A stretch of 64,000 nt of DNA. Origin: Castellaniella sp049650445. Its GTDB lineage: Bacteria; Pseudomonadota; Gammaproteobacteria; Burkholderiales; Burkholderiaceae_B. The notes beneath the pieces are model-generated. The model saw only the letters and a list, made by a program, of their open reading frames with translations, was not told the DNA's origin and ran no database searches. The position numbers were made by a program, and so were the translations under genes. Below are positions 17,056 to 25,551 of the stretch, piece by piece (within the stretch, counting starts at the first letter, position 1; each line of letters opens with the position of its first letter). The stretch is from contig NZ_JBASAD010000011.1 in NCBI RefSeq assembly GCF_049650445.1, forward strand, positions 62,001 through 126,000, given 5' to 3'.

Positions 17056-17952
17056 ATGGATTTCAAGCACATCGAAGCCTTCGTCTGGGTCGCCGAGGTC
17101 GAGAGCTTCCGGATCGCCGCGGAAAAGCTCCACACCACGCAGCCGGCCATCTCGCAGCGCATCGCGGCGCTGGAATCGTTCTTGTCCGTACGGCTGTTCG
17201 AGCGCAGCACACGTGGCATCAAGCTGACGGAAAAAGGCCAGGAACTGCTGTCCCACGCCCGCCGCATCATCGACATGCGCACCGAGATGCTGACGGCCGC
17301 CCAGCAGGCCAGCCCGATCGGGGGACTATTCCGCTTGGGCGTGGCCGAAACCCTGGTGCACACCTGGCTGCCGGAACTGCTCGAGCGGCTGCACCAGCGG
17401 CATCCGGCGCTGGTGGTGGAACTGCAGGTGGACACCAGCCACGTACTGCGCGCGCAGTTGCTGTCGCACCAGATCGACCTGGCCATGCTGGTGGGGACAT
17501 CACAAGACCCACGCGAACGCAGCCTGCATCTCCGGGATTATTCCCTGGCCTGGATCGCCAGCCCCAGCCTGCGCCTGCATGGCCGCACCGTCACGGCCGA
17601 GGAACTGGCGGCCTACCCCATCATCACCTACCCGCCGGCCAGCAGGCCGCACCATGCGGTCAAACGCATTCTGCAGGACGCTGGGATCAAGGAACCCCGC
17701 CTGTACGGCAGCGCATCGCTCAGCACCATCGTCCACATGGCGCGCCACGGGATGGGGCCCTGCGTGATCGCGCCCGCCGTGATCACCGAAGAACTGGAAC
17801 AAGGCAAGCTGCGCATTCTGCGCACCGACAGCACACTGCCCGACATCGACTTCCATGCCTGCTGGCTGGATACACCCGACAGCCACACGGCCCAGACCGT
17901 CGCGCGTCTGGCACAGGAGATCGCACGCCAGGCAGAGGCCAGAAAAAATTAG
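17056..17952 (+). CDS. LysR-family transcriptional regulator
   Basis: 298 residues. The N-terminal winged helix (about 1-60) has the characteristic FRIAAEKLHTTQPAISQRIAALE helix-turn-helix, then a linker helix and a periplasmic-binding-protein-like effector domain (from about residue 90, GGLFRLGVAETLVHTWLPELL). It is divergent from ychF and lies about 215 bases upstream of the TRAP transporter genes in the same direction. It is therefore the likely regulator of that transporter-amidase unit, responding to the transported compound or its breakdown product. The effector is unknown. Confidence 0.9.
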   Translation: MDFKHIEAFVWVAEVESFRIAAEKLHTTQPAISQRIAALESFLSVRLFERSTRGIKLTEKGQELLSHARRIIDMRTEMLTAAQQASPIGGLFRLGVAETLVHTWLPELLERLHQRHPALVVELQVDTSHVLRAQLLSHQIDLAMLVGTSQDPRERSLHLRDYSLAWIASPSLRLHGRTVTAEELAAYPIITYPPASRPHHAVKRILQDAGIKEPRLYGSASLSTIVHMARHGMGPCVIAPAVITEELEQGKLRILRTDSTLPDIDFHACWLDTPDSHTAQTVARLAQEIARQAEARKN

Positions 17953-18167
17953 TGAAAACCCTTATTGCTACTTCAAGACACCAAAGAAGAAAATTTAGAT
18001 AAATAAAATAAATTCAATTAAAACAACAGTTTACCAACAGCCGATAAAGATTTATTATGAGCAGGCATACCGATTGATGATTGGACGCGACAGGGGCCGA
18101 CACGCTGCAATCGGGGGGTGTCACCCACTTAACGCACTCGATGTACTCGACATCCCGAGGAGACTCC

Positions 18168-19226
18168 ATGAAGAAACTGGCCACCATCACGCTCACCGCA
18201 GGCGCCGTCCTGCTCGCCTCCGCCGCCGTCGCGCAAGACAAGGTGGACGGTCTGCCCAAGACCGAGATCCAGGTCGCGGGCGCGCTCAGCAACCTGACGC
18301 TCTATCAGAATTTCGAACAACCCTTCTGGACCAAGACCGTGCCCGAGCTGTCGAACGGTCAGGTCACGGCCACCATCAAGGGCTTCAATGAAATGGGCCT
18401 GAAGGGCCCGGAAATGCTGCGCCTGATGTCCCAGGGCGTGATCCCTGTCGGCACTTCGACCCTGGCTTATTTCGCCAGCGACAACCCCATCAACGAGGCG
18501 ATCGACCTGGCCGGTCTGGCGCCCACAGCAGCCATCGCCAAGCAGGTGACCGACGCCTTCACGCCGGCCTACGAAGCGTTCTATGACAAGCAGAACATCA
18601 AGGTGCTCGGCTTTTCCTCCTACCCCGCGCAGGTGCTGTTCTGCAACGGCGCGATGAACGGCCTGGCCGACCTCAAGGGCAAGAAGGTGCGCACCAGCAG
18701 CCGCACCCAGGCCGAGTTCGTCGAAGCCTTCGGCGGCAGCAGCGTGACCCTGCCCTTCGGCGAAGTCGTGCCGGCCCTGCAGAACGGTGTGGTCAACTGC
18801 GCCATCACGGGCTCGATGTCGGGCTATTCAGCCAAGTGGTACGAGGTCAGCACGCACCTGTACGCGCTGCCGATCAACTGGAATCAGCAGATCCACGCCG
18901 CCAACAAGGCGTACTGGAACAAGCTCGATCCCAAGGTCCAGGACTTCCTGCAGAAGAACCTGAACGTGATGTTCCAGAAAATCTGGGCCGACGCCGCTGC
19001 TGAAACGCAGGAAGGCTACGACTGCAACACCGGCGCCGCCGAATGCAAGCAGGCGGTCAAGGGCAAGATGACGCTGGTCCAGCCCTCCGAGGCCGACCAG
19101 GCGCTGCTCAAGAAGGTCCTGTCCGAAACCATCGTGCCGAAATGGGCTGCGCGCTGCTCCGCGCAATGCGTCCAGGACTTCAACGGCACGATCGGCAAGA
19201 TCGTGAACATCACCGCGTCCAAGTAA
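18168..19226 (+). CDS. dctP: TRAP transporter solute-binding protein (DctP family)
   Basis: 352 residues with a signal peptide (MKKLATITLTAGAVLLASA, cleavage predicted after AVA at 22). The body has the DctP fold; the LRLMSQGVIPVGTSTLAYF and GKKVRTSSRTQAEFVEAFG segments match the ligand-binding region, where the arginine of KVRTS normally binds a carboxylate. It should capture an organic acid in the periplasm for the DctQM membrane pair encoded next. The ATG at 18168 has a strong GGAG site. An AT-rich 215-base promoter region precedes it and a stable hairpin follows its stop. The symbol is the family name; the substrate is unknown. Confidence 0.92.
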   Translation: MKKLATITLTAGAVLLASAAVAQDKVDGLPKTEIQVAGALSNLTLYQNFEQPFWTKTVPELSNGQVTATIKGFNEMGLKGPEMLRLMSQGVIPVGTSTLAYFASDNPINEAIDLAGLAPTAAIAKQVTDAFTPAYEAFYDKQNIKVLGFSSYPAQVLFCNGAMNGLADLKGKKVRTSSRTQAEFVEAFGGSSVTLPFGEVVPALQNGVVNCAITGSMSGYSAKWYEVSTHLYALPINWNQQIHAANKAYWNKLDPKVQDFLQKNLNVMFQKIWADAAAETQEGYDCNTGAAECKQAVKGKMTLVQPSEADQALLKKVLSETIVPKWAARCSAQCVQDFNGTIGKIVNITASK

Positions 19227-19231
19227 GCGGT

Positions 19232-19282
19232 CGCGGCGCGCGCCGCGTCCTCAGTTCCCCGGCCGGCGGCACACCGCCGGCC
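19232..19282 (+). other. Tandem palindrome and hairpin between TRAP genes
   Basis: The 75-base gap after the binding-protein gene holds a 16-base palindrome (19232-19247, CGCGGCGCGCGCCGCG) and a hairpin with a perfect 9-bp GC stem and 4-base loop (GGCCGGCGG 19261-19269, CCGCCGGCC 19274-19282). No T tract follows, so it is unlikely to be a full terminator. Such hairpins between binding-protein and permease genes commonly protect the upstream mRNA or lower downstream expression. Confidence 0.6.
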
Positions 19283-19301
19283 GCTCCGACCCGGACTCAT
19301 C

Positions 19302-19922
19302 ATGAACTCATCCGATCGCTACCGCACGCTCGACAGCCTGCTGCGCAGGGCGAACGCGCTCTCCCGCGCCGCCATCTGGGTAGCCGGCGGCCTGACCCTG
19401 GTCAGCGCCCTCTACATCACAGCCGACGTGCTGGTGCGCTACTTCCTGGGCAGACCCCTGGGAGGCGCCGACGAATTGTCCGGCTACGCCTTCGCCATCA
19501 GCATCTCCTGGGCGCTGTCGTTCGCCACCCTGCAGCGCGCCAACATCCGCATCGACGCGCTGTACCAGTACCTGCCGCCGCGCATCGGCGCGTTCTTCGA
19601 CTGGCTGGCATTGGTCGCCCTGGGCGTGTTCATCGTGTACTGGACACGCTATGCCGCCACGGTCGCAGGCCTGTCCTGGGACAACCAGTCGACCGCCAAC
19701 ACGACCTTCGCCACGCCGCTGTGGATCCCGCAGTCTCTGTGGGTCGCGGGCCTGCTGTGGCTGTGCGTCGTGCTGGCCCTCATGCTGCTGCGTTCGACCA
19801 TGGCCCTGGTGACGGGCGACCTGCGCACCGTGCGCGACATCTGTGGCGTGCGCAGCACCAAGGAAGAAGCCGACGCCGAAGCCGAGGCAGGCAAACGGCT
19901 GGTCGAAGGAGACGCCACATGA
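19302..19922 (+). CDS. dctQ: TRAP transporter small permease (DctQ family)
   Basis: 206 residues with four predicted membrane helices and the DctQ-type stretch DVLVRYFLGRPLGGADELSGYAF at the end of helix 1, where the D-x-x-x-R-Y-F and E-L positions are conserved. It forms the inner-membrane complex with the large permease and uses Na+ gradients. Its stop overlaps the start of the large permease (ATGA), so translation is coupled. The C-terminal 30 residues are charged and cytoplasmic. The symbol is the family name. Confidence 0.9.
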   Translation: MNSSDRYRTLDSLLRRANALSRAAIWVAGGLTLVSALYITADVLVRYFLGRPLGGADELSGYAFAISISWALSFATLQRANIRIDALYQYLPPRIGAFFDWLALVALGVFIVYWTRYAATVAGLSWDNQSTANTTFATPLWIPQSLWVAGLLWLCVVLALMLLRSTMALVTGDLRTVRDICGVRSTKEEADAEAEAGKRLVEGDAT

Positions 19923-21202
19923 TCGGCACCGCCCTCATCACCCTGCTCGCCCTGCTGGGCCTGAGCATCCCGGTCGGTGCCGCGCTCGGCGTGCTCGGCC
20001 TCATTCTGGACCCTCTGTATTCGATGCTGCCGCTCACCCAGGCCATGGGTGAAGTGTCCTGGGGCACCAGCAACGAATTCCTGATGGTCGCCATCCCGCT
20101 GTTCATCCTGCTGGGTGAAATCCTGCTGCGCTCGGGCATGGCCGAAAGCATGTACAGCGCCATGAGCCTGTGGCTGTCGTGGCTGCCTGGCGGCCTGATG
20201 CACGCGAACATCGGTGCCAGCGCGTTGTTCGCCGCCACGTCCGGCTCCAGCGTGGCCACGGCTGCCACCGTCGGCACGGTCGCCATTCCGCAGATCAAGA
20301 AACAGGGCTACAACCCCTCGCTGTTTCTTGGCAGCATCGCGGCCGGCGGCACGCTGGGCATCCTGATCCCGCCATCCATCAACCTGGTGATCTACGGCGT
20401 GCTCACCAACACGTCGGTGCCCAAGCTCTACCTGGCGGGCATCGTCCCGGGGCTGGCACTGGCAGGACTGTTCATGCTCGCCATCGCGATCGCCTGCCTC
20501 GCACGACCGCAGTGGGGCGGCCAGCGGATCAAGGCATCCTGGGGCGCGCGCATCCGCAGCCTGACACAGCTCGTGCCGCCGATCGGCATCTTCCTGCTGG
20601 TGGTGGGTTCGATCTACGCCGGCATCGCCACGCCGACGGAAGCGGCGGCGCTGGGCGTGGTCGGCGCGCTGTGCCTCGCCCTGTTCCAGGGCCGGCTGAA
20701 CTGGCCAATGCTGCGCGACGCCCTGGAAGGCACCATGAAATCCTCGGCCATGATCATGCTGATCGTGATCGGCGCGGCCTTCCTGAATTTCATCATGTCC
20801 GCCATCGGACTGACCACCGCGCTGATCGACACCATCAGCGGCCTGGGCGTCTCGCCCACGGTCATGCTGCTGATCCTGGTGCTGTTCTACCTGGTGCTGG
20901 GCTGCTTCATGGAGACCCTGGCGATGATGATCACCACCATCCCCATCGTCGCGCCCATCATGTTCGCCATGGGCTTCGACCCGGTCTGGCTGGGCATCGT
21001 CATCATCATTCTGGTCGAATGCGCGCTGATCACCCCGCCGGTCGGCCTGAACCTGTTCGTGGTCCAGAGCCTGCGCACCTCGGGCAGCATGAACGACGTC
21101 ATCGCCGGCTCCGCTCCCTTCGTGATCATGATGCTGTTCATGGTCGCCCTGCTGGCGATTGCGCCCGACCTCGCGCTCTGGGTCCCCCGCGTTTTCGGCT
21201 GA
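19919..21202 (+). CDS. dctM: TRAP transporter large permease (DctM family)
   Basis: 427 residues, the normal DctM length, with about twelve hydrophobic helices. Family signatures include ATSGSSVATAATVG, GSIAAGGTLGILIPPS and the C-terminal ALITPPVGLNLFVV. It is the ion-coupled translocation channel of the transporter. The ATG at 19919 overlaps the end of the small permease gene by four bases. The order binding protein, small permease, large permease, DUF2848, amidase suggests that the imported compound is processed by the two downstream enzymes. Confidence 0.93.
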   Translation: MIGTALITLLALLGLSIPVGAALGVLGLILDPLYSMLPLTQAMGEVSWGTSNEFLMVAIPLFILLGEILLRSGMAESMYSAMSLWLSWLPGGLMHANIGASALFAATSGSSVATAATVGTVAIPQIKKQGYNPSLFLGSIAAGGTLGILIPPSINLVIYGVLTNTSVPKLYLAGIVPGLALAGLFMLAIAIACLARPQWGGQRIKASWGARIRSLTQLVPPIGIFLLVVGSIYAGIATPTEAAALGVVGALCLALFQGRLNWPMLRDALEGTMKSSAMIMLIVIGAAFLNFIMSAIGLTTALIDTISGLGVSPTVMLLILVLFYLVLGCFMETLAMMITTIPIVAPIMFAMGFDPVWLGIVIIILVECALITPPVGLNLFVVQSLRTSGSMNDVIAGSAPFVIMMLFMVALLAIAPDLALWVPRVFG

Positions 21203-21231
21203 CCCCGTCTCCACCCTTATCGGAATATCGC

Positions 21232-21918
21232 ATGAAACTGTTTTTCGACCTGATCTCCACCCGAACGGCCTCGCAACTCGTGACCGTCGACCTCCGCCAA
21301 TGCGTCGTGGCCGGCTGGGCCGGCCGCGATCTGGCCGCCATCGAGCACCACATCGAGGAACTGGCCGTCCTGGGCGTGCCGCGCCCCAGCGCGGTGCCCC
21401 TGTACTATCGCATCGCCGCCAACCAGGTCAGCCAGGATGACGCCCTGCAGGCCGTGGGCCCGCATTCCTCGGGCGAAGCCGAAGTCTTCGTCTTCATGCA
21501 CGACGGGCAACTGATGGTAAGCCTCGCCTCCGATCACACCGACCGCAAGCTCGAATCGGTCAGCGTGGCCCTGTCCAAGCAGATCTGCGTCAAGCCCGTC
21601 GCGCGGGCCGCCTGGCCGTTCGCCGAGGTGGCCGCGCACTGGGACTCGCTGATCCTGCGCTCGTGGATCGAGGAGGACGGCCAACGCGTGCTCTACCAGG
21701 AAGGCGCCCTGGCCTCGTTGCGGCAGCCCACCGATCTGATCAAAGGCTGCTTCGGCACGGCGGGCATGCCGTCCGACGCGGGAATGACCTGCGGCACCAT
21801 GGCTGCCATCGGCGGCATCCGCCCGTCCACGACATTCGAAATGGAGTTGTTCGATCCGATCCTGGAACGCCGCATCCGCCACGCCTACCGCATCGAAGTC
21901 CTGCCCGAAGTCGCCTGA
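21232..21918 (+). CDS. DUF2848 family protein, possibly FAH-like
   Basis: 228 residues, full length for the family; no signal peptide. The function of DUF2848 is not established. Parts of the sequence recall the fumarylacetoacetate-hydrolase fold: an acidic pair in SGEAEVFVF, an aspartate-rich turn in ASDHTDRKLE, and a C-terminal glycine/threonine loop (AGMTCGTMAAIGGIRPSTTFEMELFDP) resembling the GTP-x-G turn of FAH enzymes. That similarity is my own pattern reading. It lies 29 bases after the TRAP permease and 31 before the amidase, in the same direction, so a catabolic role acting on the imported compound is likely. Confidence 0.8.
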   Translation: MKLFFDLISTRTASQLVTVDLRQCVVAGWAGRDLAAIEHHIEELAVLGVPRPSAVPLYYRIAANQVSQDDALQAVGPHSSGEAEVFVFMHDGQLMVSLASDHTDRKLESVSVALSKQICVKPVARAAWPFAEVAAHWDSLILRSWIEEDGQRVLYQEGALASLRQPTDLIKGCFGTAGMPSDAGMTCGTMAAIGGIRPSTTFEMELFDPILERRIRHAYRIEVLPEVA

Positions 21919-21949
21919 CTGTCCTTCCCTCTTACACCCCGGAACCGCC

Positions 21950-23302
21950 ATGTTGCCCACCCTGACCACACTGCAAGCCGCCCTGAACAAGGGCGAGACC
22001 ACGTCCGTCGCCCTGACGCAAGCCGCATTGGCTCGCATCGCCGACTCGAACGGCGAAGGCACGCGGGTCTTCACAGCGGTCTGGGCGGAACAGGCGCTGG
22101 CGGCCGCCCGGGCATCCGATGCCCTGCGCGCCACCGGTCAGGTCCGGTCTCCCCTCGATGGCCTGCCGGTCTCGATCAAGGACCTGTTCGACGTCGCCGG
22201 CCACGTCACGCGCTCGGGCTCCAAGGTGCGCCGGGACGATGCGCCCGCCATGCGTCACGCCGACCCGGTGCAACGCCTGGCACGCGCCGGCGCGGTGCTG
22301 ATCGGGCACACCAACATGACGGAATTCGCCTTCTCCGGCCTGGGCATCAATCCGCACTACGGCACGCCCAGCAGCCCCTGGGATCGCGCCAGCCGTCGGA
22401 TTCCGGGGGGCTCGTCCTCGGGCGCGGGCGTCTCGGTCGCGGACGGCATGGCGGTGGCCGCCCTGGGGACGGACACGGGCGGCTCGGTCCGTATCCCTTC
22501 GGCCTTCTGCGGCCTGACGGGCTTCAAACCCACGGCGGCGCGCGTGCCCTCCGGCGGCACCTTCCCCCTGGCGACCAGCCTGGATTCCGTGGGCCCGCTG
22601 GCGGCCTCGGTGACGTGCTGTGCCATTCTGGACGGCATCCTCTCGGGTGACGAGTCCCGCCGGCTGCCGGCCGCTCTCCCGCTTTCCCGGCTGCGGCTCG
22701 CCGTGACGAACACCCTGGTCATGGACGGTGCCGACGAGATCGTCCGGAACGCCTTCGGCGCCGCGATCGCACGGCTGCGCGCCGCAGGGGCCGCCATCGA
22801 CACGCTGGATCTGCCGGAATTCAAGGAATTGGCGCACATCAACCGCAAGGGCGGACTGGTCTGCGCGGAAGCCTATGCGGTCCACCGTGAGTTGCTGGAC
22901 GAGAAGATCGCTGAATACGATCCCCGGGTGTCCTCGCGCATCCTGCGAGGCCGCGACATCGACGCCGCCGACTACATCGATCTGCACGCCCGGCGTGCGC
23001 GCTGGATCGCCGCCATCGAGGCCCGCCTGCAAGGCTATGACGCACTGCTGCTGCCCACCGTGCCGGTGATCGCGCCGACCATCGAGTCCCTGCAGGCCTC
23101 GGACGAGGCCTATTTCGCTGCGAACGGCCTGATCCTGCGCAATCCCACCCTGATCAATTTCCTGAATGGCTGCGCGCTGAGCCTGCCCTGCCATGCCGAG
23201 GGCGAGGCGCCGGTCGGCCTGATGGTTGCAGGCCCCGCCCACGCCGACGCGCACATTCTGGACGTCGGCCTGAGCATCGAGCACATCCTGGGCACGCGCT
23301 GA
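21950..23302 (+). CDS. Amidase (amidase-signature family)
   Basis: 450 residues. The Ser-cisSer-Lys catalytic set is in place: K77 in PVSIKDLFD, the cis-serine in GGSSSG (153-158) and the nucleophile S179 in DTGGSVRIP. The family includes GatA, AtzF and aliphatic or aryl amidases. GatA itself is unlikely because no gatB or gatC is nearby and the gene sits in a transporter operon. It should hydrolyse an amide to acid plus ammonia in the cytoplasm. Context suggests that the amide is brought in by the upstream TRAP system or is an intermediate produced by the DUF2848 protein. Confidence 0.9.
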   Translation: MLPTLTTLQAALNKGETTSVALTQAALARIADSNGEGTRVFTAVWAEQALAAARASDALRATGQVRSPLDGLPVSIKDLFDVAGHVTRSGSKVRRDDAPAMRHADPVQRLARAGAVLIGHTNMTEFAFSGLGINPHYGTPSSPWDRASRRIPGGSSSGAGVSVADGMAVAALGTDTGGSVRIPSAFCGLTGFKPTAARVPSGGTFPLATSLDSVGPLAASVTCCAILDGILSGDESRRLPAALPLSRLRLAVTNTLVMDGADEIVRNAFGAAIARLRAAGAAIDTLDLPEFKELAHINRKGGLVCAEAYAVHRELLDEKIAEYDPRVSSRILRGRDIDAADYIDLHARRARWIAAIEARLQGYDALLLPTVPVIAPTIESLQASDEAYFAANGLILRNPTLINFLNGCALSLPCHAEGEAPVGLMVAGPAHADAHILDVGLSIEHILGTR

Positions 23303-23326
23303 GCGGGTCGGGGCACAGGCCCCGGC

Positions 23327-24115
23327 TCACCCGACCACCAGTTTCGGCGCCCCCCACAGCAGCAGCCCGATGAGCAGCAACGGTCCGCCGTTGAAGATCG
23401 CGTGCAGGGCGATCGCGGCGCCGAGGCCCCGGCGCACGCGCATCCAGCCCAGCACCAGGCCGGTGACCCATTGCGGCAGCACCAGCAACGGCAGCAACAC
23501 CAATGCCATGGCGTTGAGACGGAAATTGAACAGGTGCACGGCGGCGAAGGCCAGCGCAGTCATGTGAAACAGCAGCGGATAGGCGCGCCGCACCAGCCGC
23601 CGGCCGCGCCAGGACAGCCGCCAGCCGGCCTGCCAACGGTGGCCGGCCGGGTACCAGGCCGGCGCCAAAGCCAGCAGCACGGCGGCTGCAGCCATCAGGC
23701 CCGAGGCGGCACCCGCCCCCTGGAGCAGGATGGACGCCATCAGGGGCACGAACCACCACAGCATGGCCGGCCGGCGCAGTGCATGACGAAAGGTCAGTTC
23801 CTCGACGATCGGCGCCCAGATCAGGGCAGTCATCCAGGGCAGGTTATGGATGTCCAGCCGATGCTGCGCCCCGCCCGCATCGGCCGCCGACAGGGCCAGC
23901 GGAGCGAACACGAACAGATTCAGAATCCAGAGCAGCACGGCCCAATGGGCCAGGCGCCACCAGGGCGCATTCAGGCTCAGATCCACCCGCAGGCCGGTGC
24001 CGGCGCGCCGCCCTTTCAGCCGGGGACCGGGTCGCGGTCGGACGACGAAGCGCAGGAAATCGACGATTTCCTCACCCATGGTGGGCAGACCGGCGGGGCG
24101 TTGAAAAAGAGACAT
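23327..24115 (-). CDS. CPBP-family intramembrane glutamic endopeptidase
   Basis: 262 residues, mostly membrane helices. The CPBP (Rce1/abortive-infection) signature is present: E105-E106-x-x-x-R110 in VEELTFRHAL, a histidine-containing helix (ALAFAAVHLFNF) and a final H-x-x-x-N (LHAIFNG). Members cleave membrane proteins or bacteriocin precursors. It starts 10 bases after pth ends, so it may be cotranscribed with it. The substrate is unknown. The stretch of basic residues at 26-43 is an N-terminal cytoplasmic part. Confidence 0.85.
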   Translation of the reverse strand: MSLFQRPAGLPTMGEEIVDFLRFVVRPRPGPRLKGRRAGTGLRVDLSLNAPWWRLAHWAVLLWILNLFVFAPLALSAADAGGAQHRLDIHNLPWMTALIWAPIVEELTFRHALRRPAMLWWFVPLMASILLQGAGAASGLMAAAAVLLALAPAWYPAGHRWQAGWRLSWRGRRLVRRAYPLLFHMTALAFAAVHLFNFRLNAMALVLLPLLVLPQWVTGLVLGWMRVRRGLGAAIALHAIFNGGPLLLIGLLLWGAPKLVVG

Positions 24116-24125
24116 GGCCGCCGCG

Positions 24126-24725
24126 TCAGGCGTGATTGGCCTGGTGCAGGCGTTCGGTCGCGCGGTCGAAGGCGCCGTCCAGCAGTTGCGGCAGAACGAT
24201 GCGGCAGCGGTTGATCACGTCCTCGATGCCGGGCATGTCGTCCTTGCGCGGCGGGTGCAGCACGAAATTGACCACTTGCTGTGCCAGGCCCAGGCTGCGC
24301 GGATGGCCGATGCCGATGCGCAAACGCCAGAAGCCCGGAGAGCCCAGGGCGGACTGAATGTCGCGCAGGCCGTTGTGGCCGGCATGGCCACCGCCCAGCT
24401 TGAGCTTGACGGCCCCCGGCAGCAGATCCAGTTCGTCGTGCAGGACCAGGATTTCCTCGGGCTGCAGCTTGTAGAAGCGTGCCAGCGCACCGACCGCCTG
24501 TCCGGACTTGTTCATGAAGGTGCTCGGCTTGGCCAGGACCACAACCTGCCCCGCGTGTCGCGCGCGCGCAACCCAGGCGAAGAACGGTTTTTCGAGGGTG
24601 AAATCGACCCGCATGTCATCGGCAAAATGATCCGCCAGCCAGAACCCGGCGTTATGACGCGTGGCTTCGTATTCGGGGCCGGGGTTGCCCAGCCCCACGA
24701 TGAGGCGGATGGGCGCTGTCGTCAT
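24126..24725 (-). CDS. pth: Peptidyl-tRNA hydrolase
   Basis: 199 residues. The active-site histidine H24 lies in EYEATRHNAGFW, N72 in STFMNKSG, and the substrate-binding segments HDELDLLPG and GGGHAGHNGLRDI are all present. The enzyme releases peptides from peptidyl-tRNA that has dropped off the ribosome and is essential in most bacteria. The start at 24725 gives the family N-terminus (IRLIVGLGNPGPEY). It is downstream of rplY but separated from it by a strong terminator, so part of its expression must come from its own promoter or read-through. Confidence 0.97.
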   Translation of the reverse strand: MTTAPIRLIVGLGNPGPEYEATRHNAGFWLADHFADDMRVDFTLEKPFFAWVARARHAGQVVVLAKPSTFMNKSGQAVGALARFYKLQPEEILVLHDELDLLPGAVKLKLGGGHAGHNGLRDIQSALGSPGFWRLRIGIGHPRSLGLAQQVVNFVLHPPRKDDMPGIEDVINRCRIVLPQLLDGAFDRATERLHQANHA

Positions 24726-24760
24726 TTGGGAGAGATCCGAAAAGCACCCATCATACGACA

Positions 24761-24791
24761 AAACCCCCGCCCGCCTTGCGGCGGACGGGGG
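24761..24791 (-). terminator. Rho-independent terminator after rplY
   Basis: On the minus strand a 12-bp GC stem (arms 24791-24780 and 24775-24764, one mismatch) with loop GCAA is followed by TTTTGT. It lies about 35 bases past the rplY stop and 40 before pth. Confidence 0.8.
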
Positions 24792-24825
24792 CTCTGCAGG
24801 GTCTTTCGAACCGCGTCTAAGGCGC

Positions 24826-25440
24826 TTATTCGGCGGCCGGAGCGGCCGGAGCAGCGTCGGCGTCATCCGCCGTCGTGCCCTTGGGCGCGGACGCCTGGGC
24901 CAGCAGCGGGTTGGTGTCCTCGCCGTGGGGAACGAACTTCACGCCCATCGGCAGGGTGATGTCGGACAGGTGCAGACGGGCGCCACCGATCAGATTGCCC
25001 AGGTCCACTTCGATGAACTGCGGCAGGTTGGCCGGCAGGCAGGTGATGTCCAGCTCGGCCGGGCCGTGGGTGACGATCTGGCCGGCCAGCTTGACGGCCG
25101 GGCTGACGTCAGCGTTCAGGTAGTGGACCGGGACCTTGGTGGTGACGGCCTGGGAGGCGTCCACGCGCTGGAAGTCGACGTGCAGGACCAGGGGCTTGTA
25201 GGGGTGCCATTGAGCGGCACGCACCAGGACCGGCTCGGTCTTGCCGTCCAGGACCATGTCCAGGATGGAAGCGTGGAAGGCTTCCTTGTTCAGTGCGTGG
25301 TAGATCTCGTTGTGGTCGAGCTCGATGTTGGCCGGCGCGGACTTGCCGCCGTAGACAATGGCGGGCACCCGACCGGCGCGGCGCAGGCGGCGGCTCGCAC
25401 TCGAACCCTGAACGCTACGCGAAGTGGCGGTGAATTTCAT
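24826..25440 (-). CDS. rplY: 50S ribosomal protein L25/general stress protein Ctc
   Basis: 204 residues: the N-terminal L25 domain (about 1-95) that binds 5S rRNA, followed by the TL5/Ctc beta domain (about 100-180) and an alanine/acid-rich tail, as in the long L25 form of most bacteria other than the enterics. The start MKFTATSRSVQGSSASRRLRR is typical. It lies downstream of prs, from which it is separated by three small hairpins, and the pair is conserved in betaproteobacteria. Confidence 0.96.
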   Translation of the reverse strand: MKFTATSRSVQGSSASRRLRRAGRVPAIVYGGKSAPANIELDHNEIYHALNKEAFHASILDMVLDGKTEPVLVRAAQWHPYKPLVLHVDFQRVDASQAVTTKVPVHYLNADVSPAVKLAGQIVTHGPAELDITCLPANLPQFIEVDLGNLIGGARLHLSDITLPMGVKFVPHGEDTNPLLAQASAPKGTTADDADAAPAAPAAE

Positions 25441-25454
25441 GGAAAACTCCAAAA

Positions 25455-25529
25455 CAGGGCCTGGTGAGGCCCCTGACGACACAGCAGCCGAAGCTGCGAA
25501 AACGCCCCGTGCCGCGACCAGCGCGGGGC
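25455..25529 (-). terminator. Three consecutive hairpins between prs and rplY
   Basis: Reading on the minus strand after the prs stop: stem GCCCCG/CGGGGC (25529-25504) followed by GTTTTC; a tight GCAGC-TTCG-GCTGC hairpin (25497-25484); and CAGGGGCCT-CACC-AGGCCCTG (25475-25455) followed by TTTT. The first and third resemble terminators with weak T tracts, so partial termination or attenuation between prs and rplY is likely. Confidence 0.55.
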
Positions 25530-25551
25530 CACAAAATGTATGCGCCCGCCG

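Noticed and set aside
16932..17486. N-terminal extension of YchF
   Set aside because: The extension is antisense to the LysR gene and lacks homology; MALQCGIVGLPNVGKS is the normal YchF start.
19649..21214. 521-codon minus-strand frame opposite the TRAP permeases
   Set aside because: Low-complexity Asp/His/Gln/Arg composition, antisense shadow.
21932..23284. 450-codon minus-strand frame opposite the amidase
   Set aside because: Antisense shadow; the plus-strand frame has an intact amidase catalytic set.
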